A model generated the notes under the pieces. That model had not been told where the DNA came from. It saw only the letters and a program-made list of their open reading frames with translations, and searched no databases. Source: Cellvibrionaceae bacterium (GTDB lineage: Bacteria > Pseudomonadota > Gammaproteobacteria > Pseudomonadales > Cellvibrionaceae). From it: DNA of 32,762 nucleotides. The position numbers and the translations under genes were made by a program. This document shows, piece after piece, positions 15,805 to 23,356 of this stretch; positions within the stretch are counted from its first letter, which is position 1; each line of letters starts with the position of its first letter. Location of the stretch: the NCBI GenBank assembly GCA_025800365.1, contig JAOXRT010000233.1:1-32762 (forward strand), written 5' to 3'.

Positions 15805-17688
15805 CTATGCAAATAAAATGGTGTAGGCAATCGGTTGTTTATTTAGGGCCTGGCGAATTAAAGTTTCGGCTTTTGCTTGGTCCGCTTCGCTGCATCGAAC
15901 ATTGAGCTCCGCATAGGTACCCTTATTTTTATCACAATAAGCCTTAACTTCAGCGCTGATGTCGCTGACATCTTCCTTTTTAAGCAATAGCTGAATTTGA
16001 TGTTGATAAACGTGCTCAATTGAGTGGCACATCAAGGCTGGCTTAAAAATTTTACCGACCGCCGTTACCGGCATTTCGTCAATGATATGAATATTTTTGG
16101 GGATAGCTGCGCGCTCGGGAATATTCTTTTGGGCATGTTCAAGTAGTTCTTCTACGCTAACACTATGCCCAGGCTTTAAGCATACATAAGCAGCAGGCAT
16201 CTCGATGGTGTAAGCATCGGGTTGCGCAACTGCAGCGGCGGTCTCTACAGAATCATGAGTGTAAAGTGCATCTTCAATAATGATCGGGTCGATATTATGC
16301 CCACCTCGGATAATCAAATCCTTGGCGCGCCCATTAATCCAAAATAAGCCCTTTTTATCGACATGGCCGAGATCACCTGAGTTGAGCCATTTTCTACCAT
16401 CGGGCATATTTTTGATGAAGGTGGAGCTGTTATGACTTTGATTCAGATAGCCTTGCATCACGGTAGGCCCAGCGAATACTAATAGGCCAGACTCACCGTC
16501 ATCACAATCGCGAATATAATTATATTCGTCGTCCACCTCGATGGTTTTCACTTCCATATAAGGCACTCTTAAGCCCGCAGCGTAACCGTCGACAATATCC
16601 TGATTCGGGTAGCAGGAAACCACGCCGCACATTTCAGTCATGCCAAAACCATTGAGGGGCATTTGGCCGCACATTTCCTTAATTTTTAGAGACTGATCCA
16701 AGGAACCTGGGGATGCACCGGTATACATCCGTTGCAAACTGCTAATATCTCGGTCGCCTACCGGTAGATCGACTAGGGCCGAGTAAATAGTGGGCACAGC
16801 ATTGACGTCATTGATTTTCATGGCCTCGATAATTTGCCAGAAATTCTCTGTCGCCTTTTTATGACGAAAGCCCATGTGATGGAACATGCAAATAGTATTA
16901 CCCACTAACAGATTGCGAAGGCTTACGATGAGTGCACCCAGCACATGAAAAATGGGCATGCCTAGGGCAACGCGACTGTGCTCACGGCCATTGGCTAGCA
17001 AGGTGTCGACAGTATAGGCTTGCGCAAGGTGATTAAAGTGGCTGTGCATGGCGAGTTTAGGTTCACCTGTCGTACCACCTGTGTGAAAGTAGGCGGAAAT
17101 ATCTTGGGGAGCAATATCTCTTTCAATCGGGTTTGTTGGCATATCGGCGATAGCCTGTGGATATTGGTAATCGCCTTTGTCGTCGCCGAGAGTGACAAAA
17201 ACAATATCGTCACTTAGTTCGGGGCGAATAGATTCCAGTTTTTCCCAAATACCATCCTGATAACTGGGGCCTGGGCAGACCACGATGCGTGCTTTACTGG
17301 CTTTGATGATGTTAGCGATATGGTGGGCTTCTAGAAAACCATTAATAGAGCAAGCACGGCCCGCTGCTTCGGCTGCCCAAAGTAGGGCTTGGCTGTCAGC
17401 TAACAGAGGAAGCAGCAAGACCACCGATTCTTCAGCTTGAAGGCCTAAAGATTGATAAAAATGCGCTGTTTGATTGAGCTGCTTGGCGAACTCACCGTAG
17501 CTTACGGTGCATTGCTTGGTGGGGGTATCGATGTCGGGTAGATAAATAAAGGCTTCTCGTTCGGGGTGCTCGGCAGCCTTGCTTAAAAGAGCTTGGTAGA
17601 CATTGGTATTTAGATTGAATCGTTCTTCGATTGCTGTCTGTTCATAGGCTTGGACTTCGGCAATAGAATTCAGCACAGGTTTATTCAT
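15805..17688 (-). CDS. Acyl-CoA synthetase (AMP-forming), second paralogue
   Basis: CoA ligase of 627 residues, paralogous to the one at 7415-9259. It has A3 HTGGTTGEPK (202-211), GFGMTEM (347-353), NSGDLGHV (436-443; Ser replaces the common Thr of TGD), hinge GRAKDLIIRGGHNIDP (453-468) and catalytic Lys546 in TAVGKIFKP. It also has the C-terminal extension after the lysine, ending PIAYTILFA. It is first in a minus-strand operon with the exported amidohydrolase. Different residues around the A5 motif (GMTEMCGVV against GLTESTAVS) suggest a different acid from its paralogue. Expression may be controlled at the palindrome 71 bp upstream. Confidence 0.94.
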   Translation of the reverse strand: MNKPVLNSIAEVQAYEQTAIEERFNLNTNVYQALLSKAAEHPEREAFIYLPDIDTPTKQCTVSYGEFAKQLNQTAHFYQSLGLQAEESVVLLLPLLADSQALLWAAEAAGRACSINGFLEAHHIANIIKASKARIVVCPGPSYQDGIWEKLESIRPELSDDIVFVTLGDDKGDYQYPQAIADMPTNPIERDIAPQDISAYFHTGGTTGEPKLAMHSHFNHLAQAYTVDTLLANGREHSRVALGMPIFHVLGALIVSLRNLLVGNTICMFHHMGFRHKKATENFWQIIEAMKINDVNAVPTIYSALVDLPVGDRDISSLQRMYTGASPGSLDQSLKIKEMCGQMPLNGFGMTEMCGVVSCYPNQDIVDGYAAGLRVPYMEVKTIEVDDEYNYIRDCDDGESGLLVFAGPTVMQGYLNQSHNSSTFIKNMPDGRKWLNSGDLGHVDKKGLFWINGRAKDLIIRGGHNIDPIIIEDALYTHDSVETAAAVAQPDAYTIEMPAAYVCLKPGHSVSVEELLEHAQKNIPERAAIPKNIHIIDEMPVTAVGKIFKPALMCHSIEHVYQHQIQLLLKKEDVSDISAEVKAYCDKNKGTYAELNVRCSEADQAKAETLIRQALNKQPIAYTILFA

Positions 17689-18114
17689 AGGACATCGCTT
17701 TATCGTGTTATTAGACTGGCAGTTAAGCTTCCGCTCAATTTATTAGCTTTAAATTGATATAGGTATTAATACCTATTTTTGTTAAATATAAAACAATCAA
17801 GCCTATTTTGTGAATAGTTAAGGGCTTGTCTGGATGTAAATTGTCAGAAATTTCCCTTTTTCGAGGGTAAAAGAGACATATCTTAGATATACGGCTGAAA
17901 TCTCAGCTAAGCTAATATAATTGCTCTTAGAAACGGCTTTAAACATAGCTTGGTAATTCTGGGTAGATAAAAACTGTTTTCCTAAGCAATAAGATATTGT
18001 TTTGCCCACACTTTTTATGCTTGTTTATCTTTTGGGGCTATTAGAAAATGATGACAATAAGCCGCTACTTGGTTTCTCAATAGAGCTTTTTCGTTGAATT
18101 TTGCTGGTACATCA
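17689..18114. other. AT-rich 426-bp divergent intergenic region
   Basis: Holds the promoters for the minus-strand CoA-ligase operon and the plus-strand kinase. The one clear element is the palindrome at 17759-17776. A 63-codon minus-strand frame (17818-18009) is not supported as a gene. Nothing else was recognised. Confidence 0.6.
17759..17776. promoter_or_regulatory. 18-bp perfect palindrome, candidate operator
   Basis: ATAGGTATTAATACCTAT is perfectly self-complementary and lies 71 bp upstream of the CoA-ligase/amidohydrolase operon start. Length and symmetry fit a dimeric repressor site (TetR- or MarR-type). It is not followed by a stem-loop plus T run on the ligase side, so a terminator is less likely. 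Which regulator binds is unknown. Confidence 0.5.
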
Positions 18115-18906
18115 ATGAGTACAGAATCGGATTCTCAACTTTTGACCCGTTTGCATATCGCTGAACAAAAAGCCGAAGAGTTGGCGCGTTTGCTGGCCAC
18201 AGTGGGGCATGAGGTGAAGACTCCGATTGGTATCGCCGTAACAGCGTCTTCACACCTTCAGCTGAAAGTGGAGAGCATAAAAGCAGAATACCAAGCTGGC
18301 CAAATGACTCAGCAAAGCCTTGAAGCCTTCTTTGATTTGGTCTCCGAATCCGCACAAATTCTGCAGTCCAATACTCAGCGCGCAAGCGCCTTAATGGATA
18401 GTTTCAAGCAAGTGGCAATCGATCAAGCGCATGAGCAGGTACGTGTCATCGAATTGCTGCCGTTCTTTAAACAGTTGCAGATGAGCTTCGCGCTTGCATT
18501 GAAGCAAGCCGAGACTGAGCTAAAGATAGATTGCGATACCTCTTTACTACTGCAAAGCTGCCCAGGTGCCCTGACTCAGGTGCTGAGCAATTTGATTATG
18601 AACGCTATACAGCATGCCCGTATCCCAGGTACCTCCCTAGCTATTAGCCTTAAAGCCATAGCTGAAAACTCAGCCGAAGGTAAGGTAAGGATTGAGTTGA
18701 GAGATAACGGACGTGGCATGTCGGCCGATCTACAGCAAAAGGTTTTTGAGCAGTATTTCACCACGGCTAAAGAGCAAGGTGGTAGTGGTTTAGGGCTTGG
18801 TATTGTGCGCGAGCTTATCGAGAATACTTTAAATGGGAAGTTGACTCTAAGCTCAGAAGAGGGGCAGGGCACTTGTTTTAGTATGCTTTTACCGAGTCTT
18901 GCCTAG
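18115..18906 (+). CDS. Soluble orphan sensor histidine kinase
   Basis: A 263-residue kinase core without membrane segment or PAS domain. A short coiled coil (residues about 8-28) leads straight into a HisKA-like motif TVGHEVKTPIGI with phospho-acceptor His32. The ATPase domain follows: N box LSNLIMNAIQHA (158-169), G1 DNGRGM (197-202) and G2 GGSGLGLG (222-229). The frame is open from a TTG at 18094, but the ATG at 18115 is preferred. HEVKTPIG instead of HELRTPL is typical of HisKA-variant kinases that often carry separate sensors. No response regulator is adjacent, so it must use a distant partner, or receive signals through another protein. Role unknown. Confidence 0.85.
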   Translation: MSTESDSQLLTRLHIAEQKAEELARLLATVGHEVKTPIGIAVTASSHLQLKVESIKAEYQAGQMTQQSLEAFFDLVSESAQILQSNTQRASALMDSFKQVAIDQAHEQVRVIELLPFFKQLQMSFALALKQAETELKIDCDTSLLLQSCPGALTQVLSNLIMNAIQHARIPGTSLAISLKAIAENSAEGKVRIELRDNGRGMSADLQQKVFEQYFTTAKEQGGSGLGLGIVRELIENTLNGKLTLSSEEGQGTCFSMLLPSLA

Positions 18907-19011
18907 GCTGGCAAATGATCGATTTGAGTAAATCCTGAGCTTAGCCAATAAAGCACTTGCAGCACTTTCCCGGCCTGTTATTCTCCCTCTTTTGCTTTTG
19001 AGGGATGCCCC

Positions 19012-20433
19012 ATGTCAACTCAGTTTCCAGCCTTTCAAACCATAGCTTTGGTTAAGGAAATTGAATCTCCAGAAAATCCCGGCGGTTTAGAAAAACGTGT
19101 CGCCTTGATTCCTACCGATGTAGCTCAATTAGTCGCTAGTGGTTGTAAAGTCTATGTTGAGTATGGGGCGGGCGAAGGTGTCGGCTTTAGTGATCAAGAG
19201 TATCTTGAGGCCGGCGCTATCATGCAGGGGGCTGATGAAATCTATTGTGAGAAAGATCTGATTATTAAATTTAAAGGCCCTTCGTTAGATTCCATCAAGA
19301 CTATGCGTCCTGGAACGACACTATTTTGTATGGCGCATTTTCACTCCTACCCAGATCGAGCCCAGCTTTTGGAAGATCAGCGTATTAATGTCATTGCTAT
19401 GGAAGAGATTCTAGAATCTCCTAAGCGGCAATCTGATGCTTCTATTATTGGCCGCACGGCTATGAACAAAGCCCTAAGCCCTTATATGTCCGACAACTCT
19501 ATTGGCTCACTGAACGTGAAGGTTTTAGGTTGGTCTGAGCACTTAGGGGCTTCAATTCGCCGAGCCGGTAATCGGGATCCGCGTTCTTTGCAGCTCTTAA
19601 ATGCCAATATCGCCACGGCGGATTTAGAGTTGAGTCGCAGCAATAGCCTTTATGTTTACGATAGTCGAATTTTGCAGCGCCAAGGGCTAATTGCCAGTCT
19701 GCAAAAGGCGGGCGAAAGCGTGTTGGATTTGGCGCAATATGAAGCTGAGATGGGTGAGGAAGCTGTAGCAGAATATCGAAAGAGTCACCCTCCTAGAGAA
19801 TTTGGTTTACGTCGCATCCAATGCTTACACGAAACCGGTATGGCAGGTGCGCGCTATGGTTTAAAGCTCTTAGCCGAAAATAAGCCTGATCTGGATATAA
19901 AAGAAGCAAAAGTCGCTGTACTTGGTTATGGCAATGTGGGGCAGGGAGCGATTCATGAGTTACATGACCAAGGTGTGAAAACGGTTCATGTTTTGGGACG
20001 AACCCATACCAGCAAAGGACGCATCGACTATTGGTTGAAAGATATCGACTTGGTAGTTAATGGTGCTGAGCAGCCACCTCACTTGAGAGGCGTTAATTTC
20101 TTGGTCAGCAACAGCCACCTTAAAAAGTTGATCCCAGATGGTTCTGTAGTGATTGATCTAGTTGGCGGCAGCCCCACCAATCGCAGTCCTGTCGAGGCGG
20201 TTGAGTCTTGTACCTTTTTAACGGACCCCCATTTTGTTCGTGATGGTGTGACGGTATCTTCTCTTTGGGGGTGGCCTATGATGGGAATGATGCGCGAGAC
20301 CGCCATTCGGTATTCTGGGCAAATAGCTGATGTCCTATTGGGCGCCGAAGCACTCCACAAAGGCTTGGCCCAGTTGGCTCCTGGTGTGGAGCGAGCCTTA
20401 GTGTGTGGGCCCTTTCCTCAAGAGCATGCTTAA
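19012..20433 (+). CDS. Alanine dehydrogenase/transhydrogenase-like NAD(P)-binding oxidoreductase
   Basis: Soluble dehydrogenase of 473 residues with the two-domain AlaDh_PNT fold. The N-terminal domain has [15 protein letters not shown] (25-39; the Arg matches the substrate-binding Arg of alanine dehydrogenases) and IIKFKGPS (84-91), matching the KxKEP lysine. It also has LFCMAHFH (104-111), whose His fits the catalytic histidine. The Rossmann NAD(P)-binding loop is [13 protein letters not shown] (301-313). It is roughly 100 residues longer than typical alanine dehydrogenase; the extra part falls at about 130-290. It may thus oxidise another 2-amino acid. It shares a gap of only 2 bp with pncC and is probably co-transcribed with it. 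Substrate not certain. Confidence 0.8.
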   Translation: MSTQFPAFQTIALVKEIESPENPGGLEKRVALIPTDVAQLVASGCKVYVEYGAGEGVGFSDQEYLEAGAIMQGADEIYCEKDLIIKFKGPSLDSIKTMRPGTTLFCMAHFHSYPDRAQLLEDQRINVIAMEEILESPKRQSDASIIGRTAMNKALSPYMSDNSIGSLNVKVLGWSEHLGASIRRAGNRDPRSLQLLNANIATADLELSRSNSLYVYDSRILQRQGLIASLQKAGESVLDLAQYEAEMGEEAVAEYRKSHPPREFGLRRIQCLHETGMAGARYGLKLLAENKPDLDIKEAKVAVLGYGNVGQGAIHELHDQGVKTVHVLGRTHTSKGRIDYWLKDIDLVVNGAEQPPHLRGVNFLVSNSHLKKLIPDGSVVIDLVGGSPTNRSPVEAVESCTFLTDPHFVRDGVTVSSLWGWPMMGMMRETAIRYSGQIADVLLGAEALHKGLAQLAPGVERALVCGPFPQEHA

Positions 20434-20435
20434 TT

Positions 20436-20924
20436 ATGTCGCAATACGCAAAACCTTTAGCAGATGCTTTATTGTCTCAAAAGCTACGCATAAGTTCTGC
20501 TGAATCGTGCACGGGTGGCGGGATTGCCAGTGCCTTAACCGATATTGCTGGTAGCTCCTCTTACTTTGAGTATGGTTTTGTCACCTATGCCAATGAAGCT
20601 AAAAGCCAGTTACTGGGGGTGTCTGCTGAACTGATTGAACAGCATGGGGCGGTCAGTCGAGAAGTTGTGGAAGCTATGGCCCTCGGAGCGCTTAAGGCGG
20701 CTAAAGCCGATATTGCATTGTCTAGCAGTGGTATAGCTGGGCCTGGCGGTGGCAGTGCAGAGAAACCCGTAGGAACTGTATGGTTGGCTTGGGCTTGGTG
20801 CGAAGATGGGGTGATTCACTGCCAGAGTGAGTGTTGCCTATTTAGCGGAGACCGCCTAGCTGTGCGTGATCAGGCCATAGATAAGTCCCTGCAGCAGGCC
20901 TTAGAGCTATCGCTTTTGGCCTAA
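20436..20924 (+). CDS. pncC: CinA C-terminal-domain amidase, nicotinamide-nucleotide deamidase
   Basis: A 162-residue single-domain CinA protein expected to convert NMN to nicotinic acid mononucleotide plus ammonia in pyridine-nucleotide recycling. Family motifs are [14 protein letters not shown] (19-32), [15 protein letters not shown] (48-62) and [20 protein letters not shown] (97-116). The ATG at 20436 gives the usual length; the frame extends back to 20403 within the upstream dehydrogenase gene. Its place directly before recA is the standard gammaproteobacterial order, which strongly supports the call. Confidence 0.95.
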   Translation: MSQYAKPLADALLSQKLRISSAESCTGGGIASALTDIAGSSSYFEYGFVTYANEAKSQLLGVSAELIEQHGAVSREVVEAMALGALKAAKADIALSSSGIAGPGGGSAEKPVGTVWLAWAWCEDGVIHCQSECCLFSGDRLAVRDQAIDKSLQQALELSLLA

Positions 20925-20988
20925 CTTCTCTTGTAGGTTAATTCCGCTAAAATCCTATTTTTGTAAAAACCACTGTATAAATACCAAG

Positions 20989-21008
20989 TACTGGTTGCGT
21001 ATACAGTG
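20989..21008 (+). promoter_or_regulatory. LexA (SOS) box of recA
   Basis: TACTGGTTGCGTATACAGTG matches the LexA consensus (CTG, 10 nt, CAG, with TA flanks). It overlaps the -35 element, so LexA binding would block recA transcription. A half site CACTGTATA occurs 18 bp earlier. Confidence 0.9.
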
Positions 21009-21023
21009 TTTTTAAATTATGCT
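20995..21023 (+). promoter_or_regulatory. Sigma-70 promoter of recA
   Basis: -35 TTGCGT (20995-21000), 17-bp spacer, -10 TATGCT (21018-21023), about 150 bp ahead of the ATG. The -35 is inside the SOS box. Confidence 0.75.
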
Positions 21024-21175
21024 TCTTTCCGAATCGCAGCTAATGGCTCATTGGCACTGCCTGATAAATCGATGAGTCTATGCACTTACAAGCCTAATGA
21101 GGCTAAAAAGTGGCCCACTGAGGCCAAAAATCTAGACAATATATAAGGCTATACGCCAATACGACGAGGTGTCCC

Positions 21176-22207
21176 ATGGATCAGAACAAAGAAAAGGCAT
21201 TGCAAGCCGCCCTTGGCCAGATTGAACGTCAGTTCGGTAAAGGCACCGTTATGCGGATGGGCGATAAAGAGCAGGTTAAAATTCCAGCAGTTTCTACAGG
21301 CTCATTAGGCCTCGATGTTGCCTTGGGTATTGGCGGTCTGCCAAAAGGTCGTATTGTTGAAATCTATGGTCCAGAATCTTCCGGTAAAACCACCTTGACG
21401 CTACAAGCCATTGCTGAAGCTCAAAAGCAGGGCGGAACCTGTGCCTTTATTGATGCTGAGCACGCTTTAGATCCGATTTATGCTGAGAAGCTGGGTGTTA
21501 ATGTTGATGATTTGATTGTTTCTCAGCCTGATACTGGTGAGCAGGCTTTGGAAGTCGCTGACATGCTAGTGCGCTCTGGTGCTGTTGATGTTCTGGTTGT
21601 CGACTCTGTTGCAGCCTTGACTCCAAAAGCGGAAATTGAAGGTGAGATGGGCGATCATCACGTAGGTTTGCAGGCTCGCTTAATGTCGCAGGCGCTACGT
21701 AAGATTACCGGTAATATTAAGAATGCTAACTGTTTGGCGATCTTTATTAACCAGATTCGTATGAAAATTGGTGTTATGTTCGGCAACCCTGAAACCACTA
21801 CTGGTGGTAACGCCTTGAAGTTCTACTCCTCCGTTCGCTTAGATATTCGCCGTATTGGTGCCGTAAAAGATGGCGACGAGGTTATTGGTAGTGAAACTCG
21901 CGTGAAGGTTGTGAAGAACAAAGTAGCTCCGCCATTTAAGCAAACTGAATTCCAGATTCTTTACGGTGAAGGTATCAATCGCTTGGGTGAGGTTATTGAT
22001 TTCGGCGTAAAGCTTGGCTTTATCGATAAAGCGGGTGCTTGGTATAGCTATAACGGCGATAAGATTGGCCAGGGTAAGAATAATGTTGTGAAGTTCTTGC
22101 AAGAGAACACCGCAATGGCCGAGGAAATCGAAGGCCGAGTTCGTGCTGAGCTGTTGGGTAATGGCGAAGCTGCAGAAGAGCCTGGTGAAGAGGCAGAACA
22201 AGCGTAA
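21176..22207 (+). CDS. recA: Recombinase A
   Basis: DNA-dependent ATPase for homologous recombination and LexA self-cleavage in the SOS response. At 343 residues it has family length. Walker A is GPESSGKTT (65-73), with [14 protein letters not shown] and the conserved [20 protein letters not shown] region in loop L2. It ends in an acidic tail ([10 protein letters not shown]) as in Gammaproteobacteria. GAGGTG sits upstream of the ATG. SOS control is visible in the promoter, and a hairpin separates it from recX. Confidence 0.99.
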   Translation: MDQNKEKALQAALGQIERQFGKGTVMRMGDKEQVKIPAVSTGSLGLDVALGIGGLPKGRIVEIYGPESSGKTTLTLQAIAEAQKQGGTCAFIDAEHALDPIYAEKLGVNVDDLIVSQPDTGEQALEVADMLVRSGAVDVLVVDSVAALTPKAEIEGEMGDHHVGLQARLMSQALRKITGNIKNANCLAIFINQIRMKIGVMFGNPETTTGGNALKFYSSVRLDIRRIGAVKDGDEVIGSETRVKVVKNKVAPPFKQTEFQILYGEGINRLGEVIDFGVKLGFIDKAGAWYSYNGDKIGQGKNNVVKFLQENTAMAEEIEGRVRAELLGNGEAAEEPGEEAEQA

Positions 22208-22227
22208 AGCAACTCTTCATTCCATCC

Positions 22228-22255
22228 AGCCCCCGCTGTGCCGGGGGCTTGTCTT
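22228..22255 (+). terminator. Hairpin between recA and recX
   Basis: GCCCCCG (22229-22235) and CGGGGGC (22242-22248) form a GC-rich 7-bp stem with a 6-nt loop. The tail TTGTCTTT is only partly U-rich. It likely limits read-through into recX, as is known for recA-recX in Escherichia coli. Confidence 0.7.
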
Positions 22256-22341
22256 TAGCTAAGACCTTCAAATCTCAGCACTTCAACATTAGCTCAACAT
22301 TAGCCCAACAATAATTCAATAATGTGAAAGGGAGAACAATA

Positions 22342-22866
22342 ATGTCAAAAATAGTCTCCATTGATGATTACCGCGAAGAGCCCTATAAGGAACAGCCTCC
22401 TAGCGACAGCGAATTATTAGCCAAGATTAAAAATTCAGCACTTGCTGCTATTAGCCGACGAGAATTTTGTCGTGCAGAGCTATACAGTAAATTGGCTAGA
22501 CAATATGACAGCAGTAGCCTGATTGATGGTGTGTTGGATTGGCTTGAGGAGTTATCTTACTTAGATGATCAGCGTTATGCCGCTATGTTTGTTCGTGCCG
22601 CTATTGCCAAACGTCGCGGTCCAATGCGTATTCGACTTGAAATGAAGCACAAGGGCTTATCCGCAATGTCGATAGATAACGCTTTATTGGAAAGCGATAT
22701 TGATTGGCATGCCTTGGCTTTAGAAAGTTTACAGGGCCGATTTGCAGGGCCTGCCGTGGACATCAAGGATAAGTCTAAACGTTATCGTTATCTGCAGGCC
22801 CAGGGTTTTAATGGTGATCATATTCACTATGCCATGGCTGAAGCCAATGCTGCGGTAGGTGAGTAA
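22342..22866 (+). CDS. recX: Regulatory protein RecX
   Basis: A 174-residue RecX, which caps and inhibits RecA filaments. The three-helix repeat pattern is visible: ALAAISRREFCRAELYSKLA, the middle YLDDQRYAAMFVRAAIAKRRGPMRIRLEMKHKGLS, and the C-terminal KSKRYRYLQAQGFNGDHIHYAM. The frame is open from 22324, but the ATG at 22342 has AAAGGGAGAA at the right distance. Location after recA confirms identity. Confidence 0.95.
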   Translation: MSKIVSIDDYREEPYKEQPPSDSELLAKIKNSALAAISRREFCRAELYSKLARQYDSSSLIDGVLDWLEELSYLDDQRYAAMFVRAAIAKRRGPMRIRLEMKHKGLSAMSIDNALLESDIDWHALALESLQGRFAGPAVDIKDKSKRYRYLQAQGFNGDHIHYAMAEANAAVGE

Positions 22867-22900
22867 GTCGATTGCTTAAACTGGCGTTCAATAACTGCCT

Positions 22901-23248
22901 TTAGAAAACCCCAGCTTCACCATCGTCCATAAAACTCTCGTTGCGCTCCCCTTGAATCTGTTCACGCAGCTTTTCCCTTGCCAGTAATTTTTGTTGTACG
23001 GCTTCAGGAAGGTCCGTAAATAAAATCACGTTTTTGGCTACCAAGGTATTTACCAGATCCTCAGTAATACGCACGAACTCCATATCCGACTCTTCGAGAG
23101 CCGCCAAAGAGTGACTGACATTCTTATAATTGTCTAAAAAAGAGACAAGTTGTGGGTGAGTCGGAGATAAATACTCGCTGAACTCCGGTCCTGATTTCAT
23201 GGAAATGGCACTTATGTTGCCATTTAGGTCGCGTTGAATATAAGGCAT
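22901..23248 (-). CDS. Small conserved protein, 115 residues, unknown function
   Basis: A soluble, acidic, mostly helical protein starting MPYIQRDLNGNISAIS with a central EFVRITEDLVNTLVAKNVILFTDLPEAVQQKLLARE. I recognise the ITEDLVNxLxxKNVILFTDLPEAxQxKLL core from a family in Pseudomonas and relatives annotated, misleadingly, as tryptophan synthase beta subunit-like; no enzyme motif is present. It converges with recX and is divergent from the secretion operon across 108 bp. Role unknown. Confidence 0.8.
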   Translation of the reverse strand: MPYIQRDLNGNISAISMKSGPEFSEYLSPTHPQLVSFLDNYKNVSHSLAALEESDMEFVRITEDLVNTLVAKNVILFTDLPEAVQQKLLAREKLREQIQGERNESFMDDGEAGVF

Positions 23249-23356
23249 AGGGCGGGTTTCGTTTTTCGAATGGCAGACTACAATATAAGTTAGTTATATC
23301 AATAGTAGTATACAATCCTATTAGAACAACTTTTTAAGCACAGTTAAGGGGTCTTA

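Noticed and set aside
15789-15830. Longer N-terminus for the amidohydrolase
   Set aside because: It overlaps the ligase gene, lacks a ribosome site and buries the signal peptide; the GTG at 15788 has GGAGA upstream.
17818-18009. 63-codon minus-strand frame in the AT-rich gap before the kinase
   Set aside because: GTG start without a ribosome site and no recognised domain; consistent with chance in a low-GC region.
22901-23248. Naming the small protein a tryptophan synthase beta-like enzyme
   Set aside because: It has 115 residues, no PLP-binding lysine motif and no similarity to TrpB that I can see; the name is a known misleading annotation.
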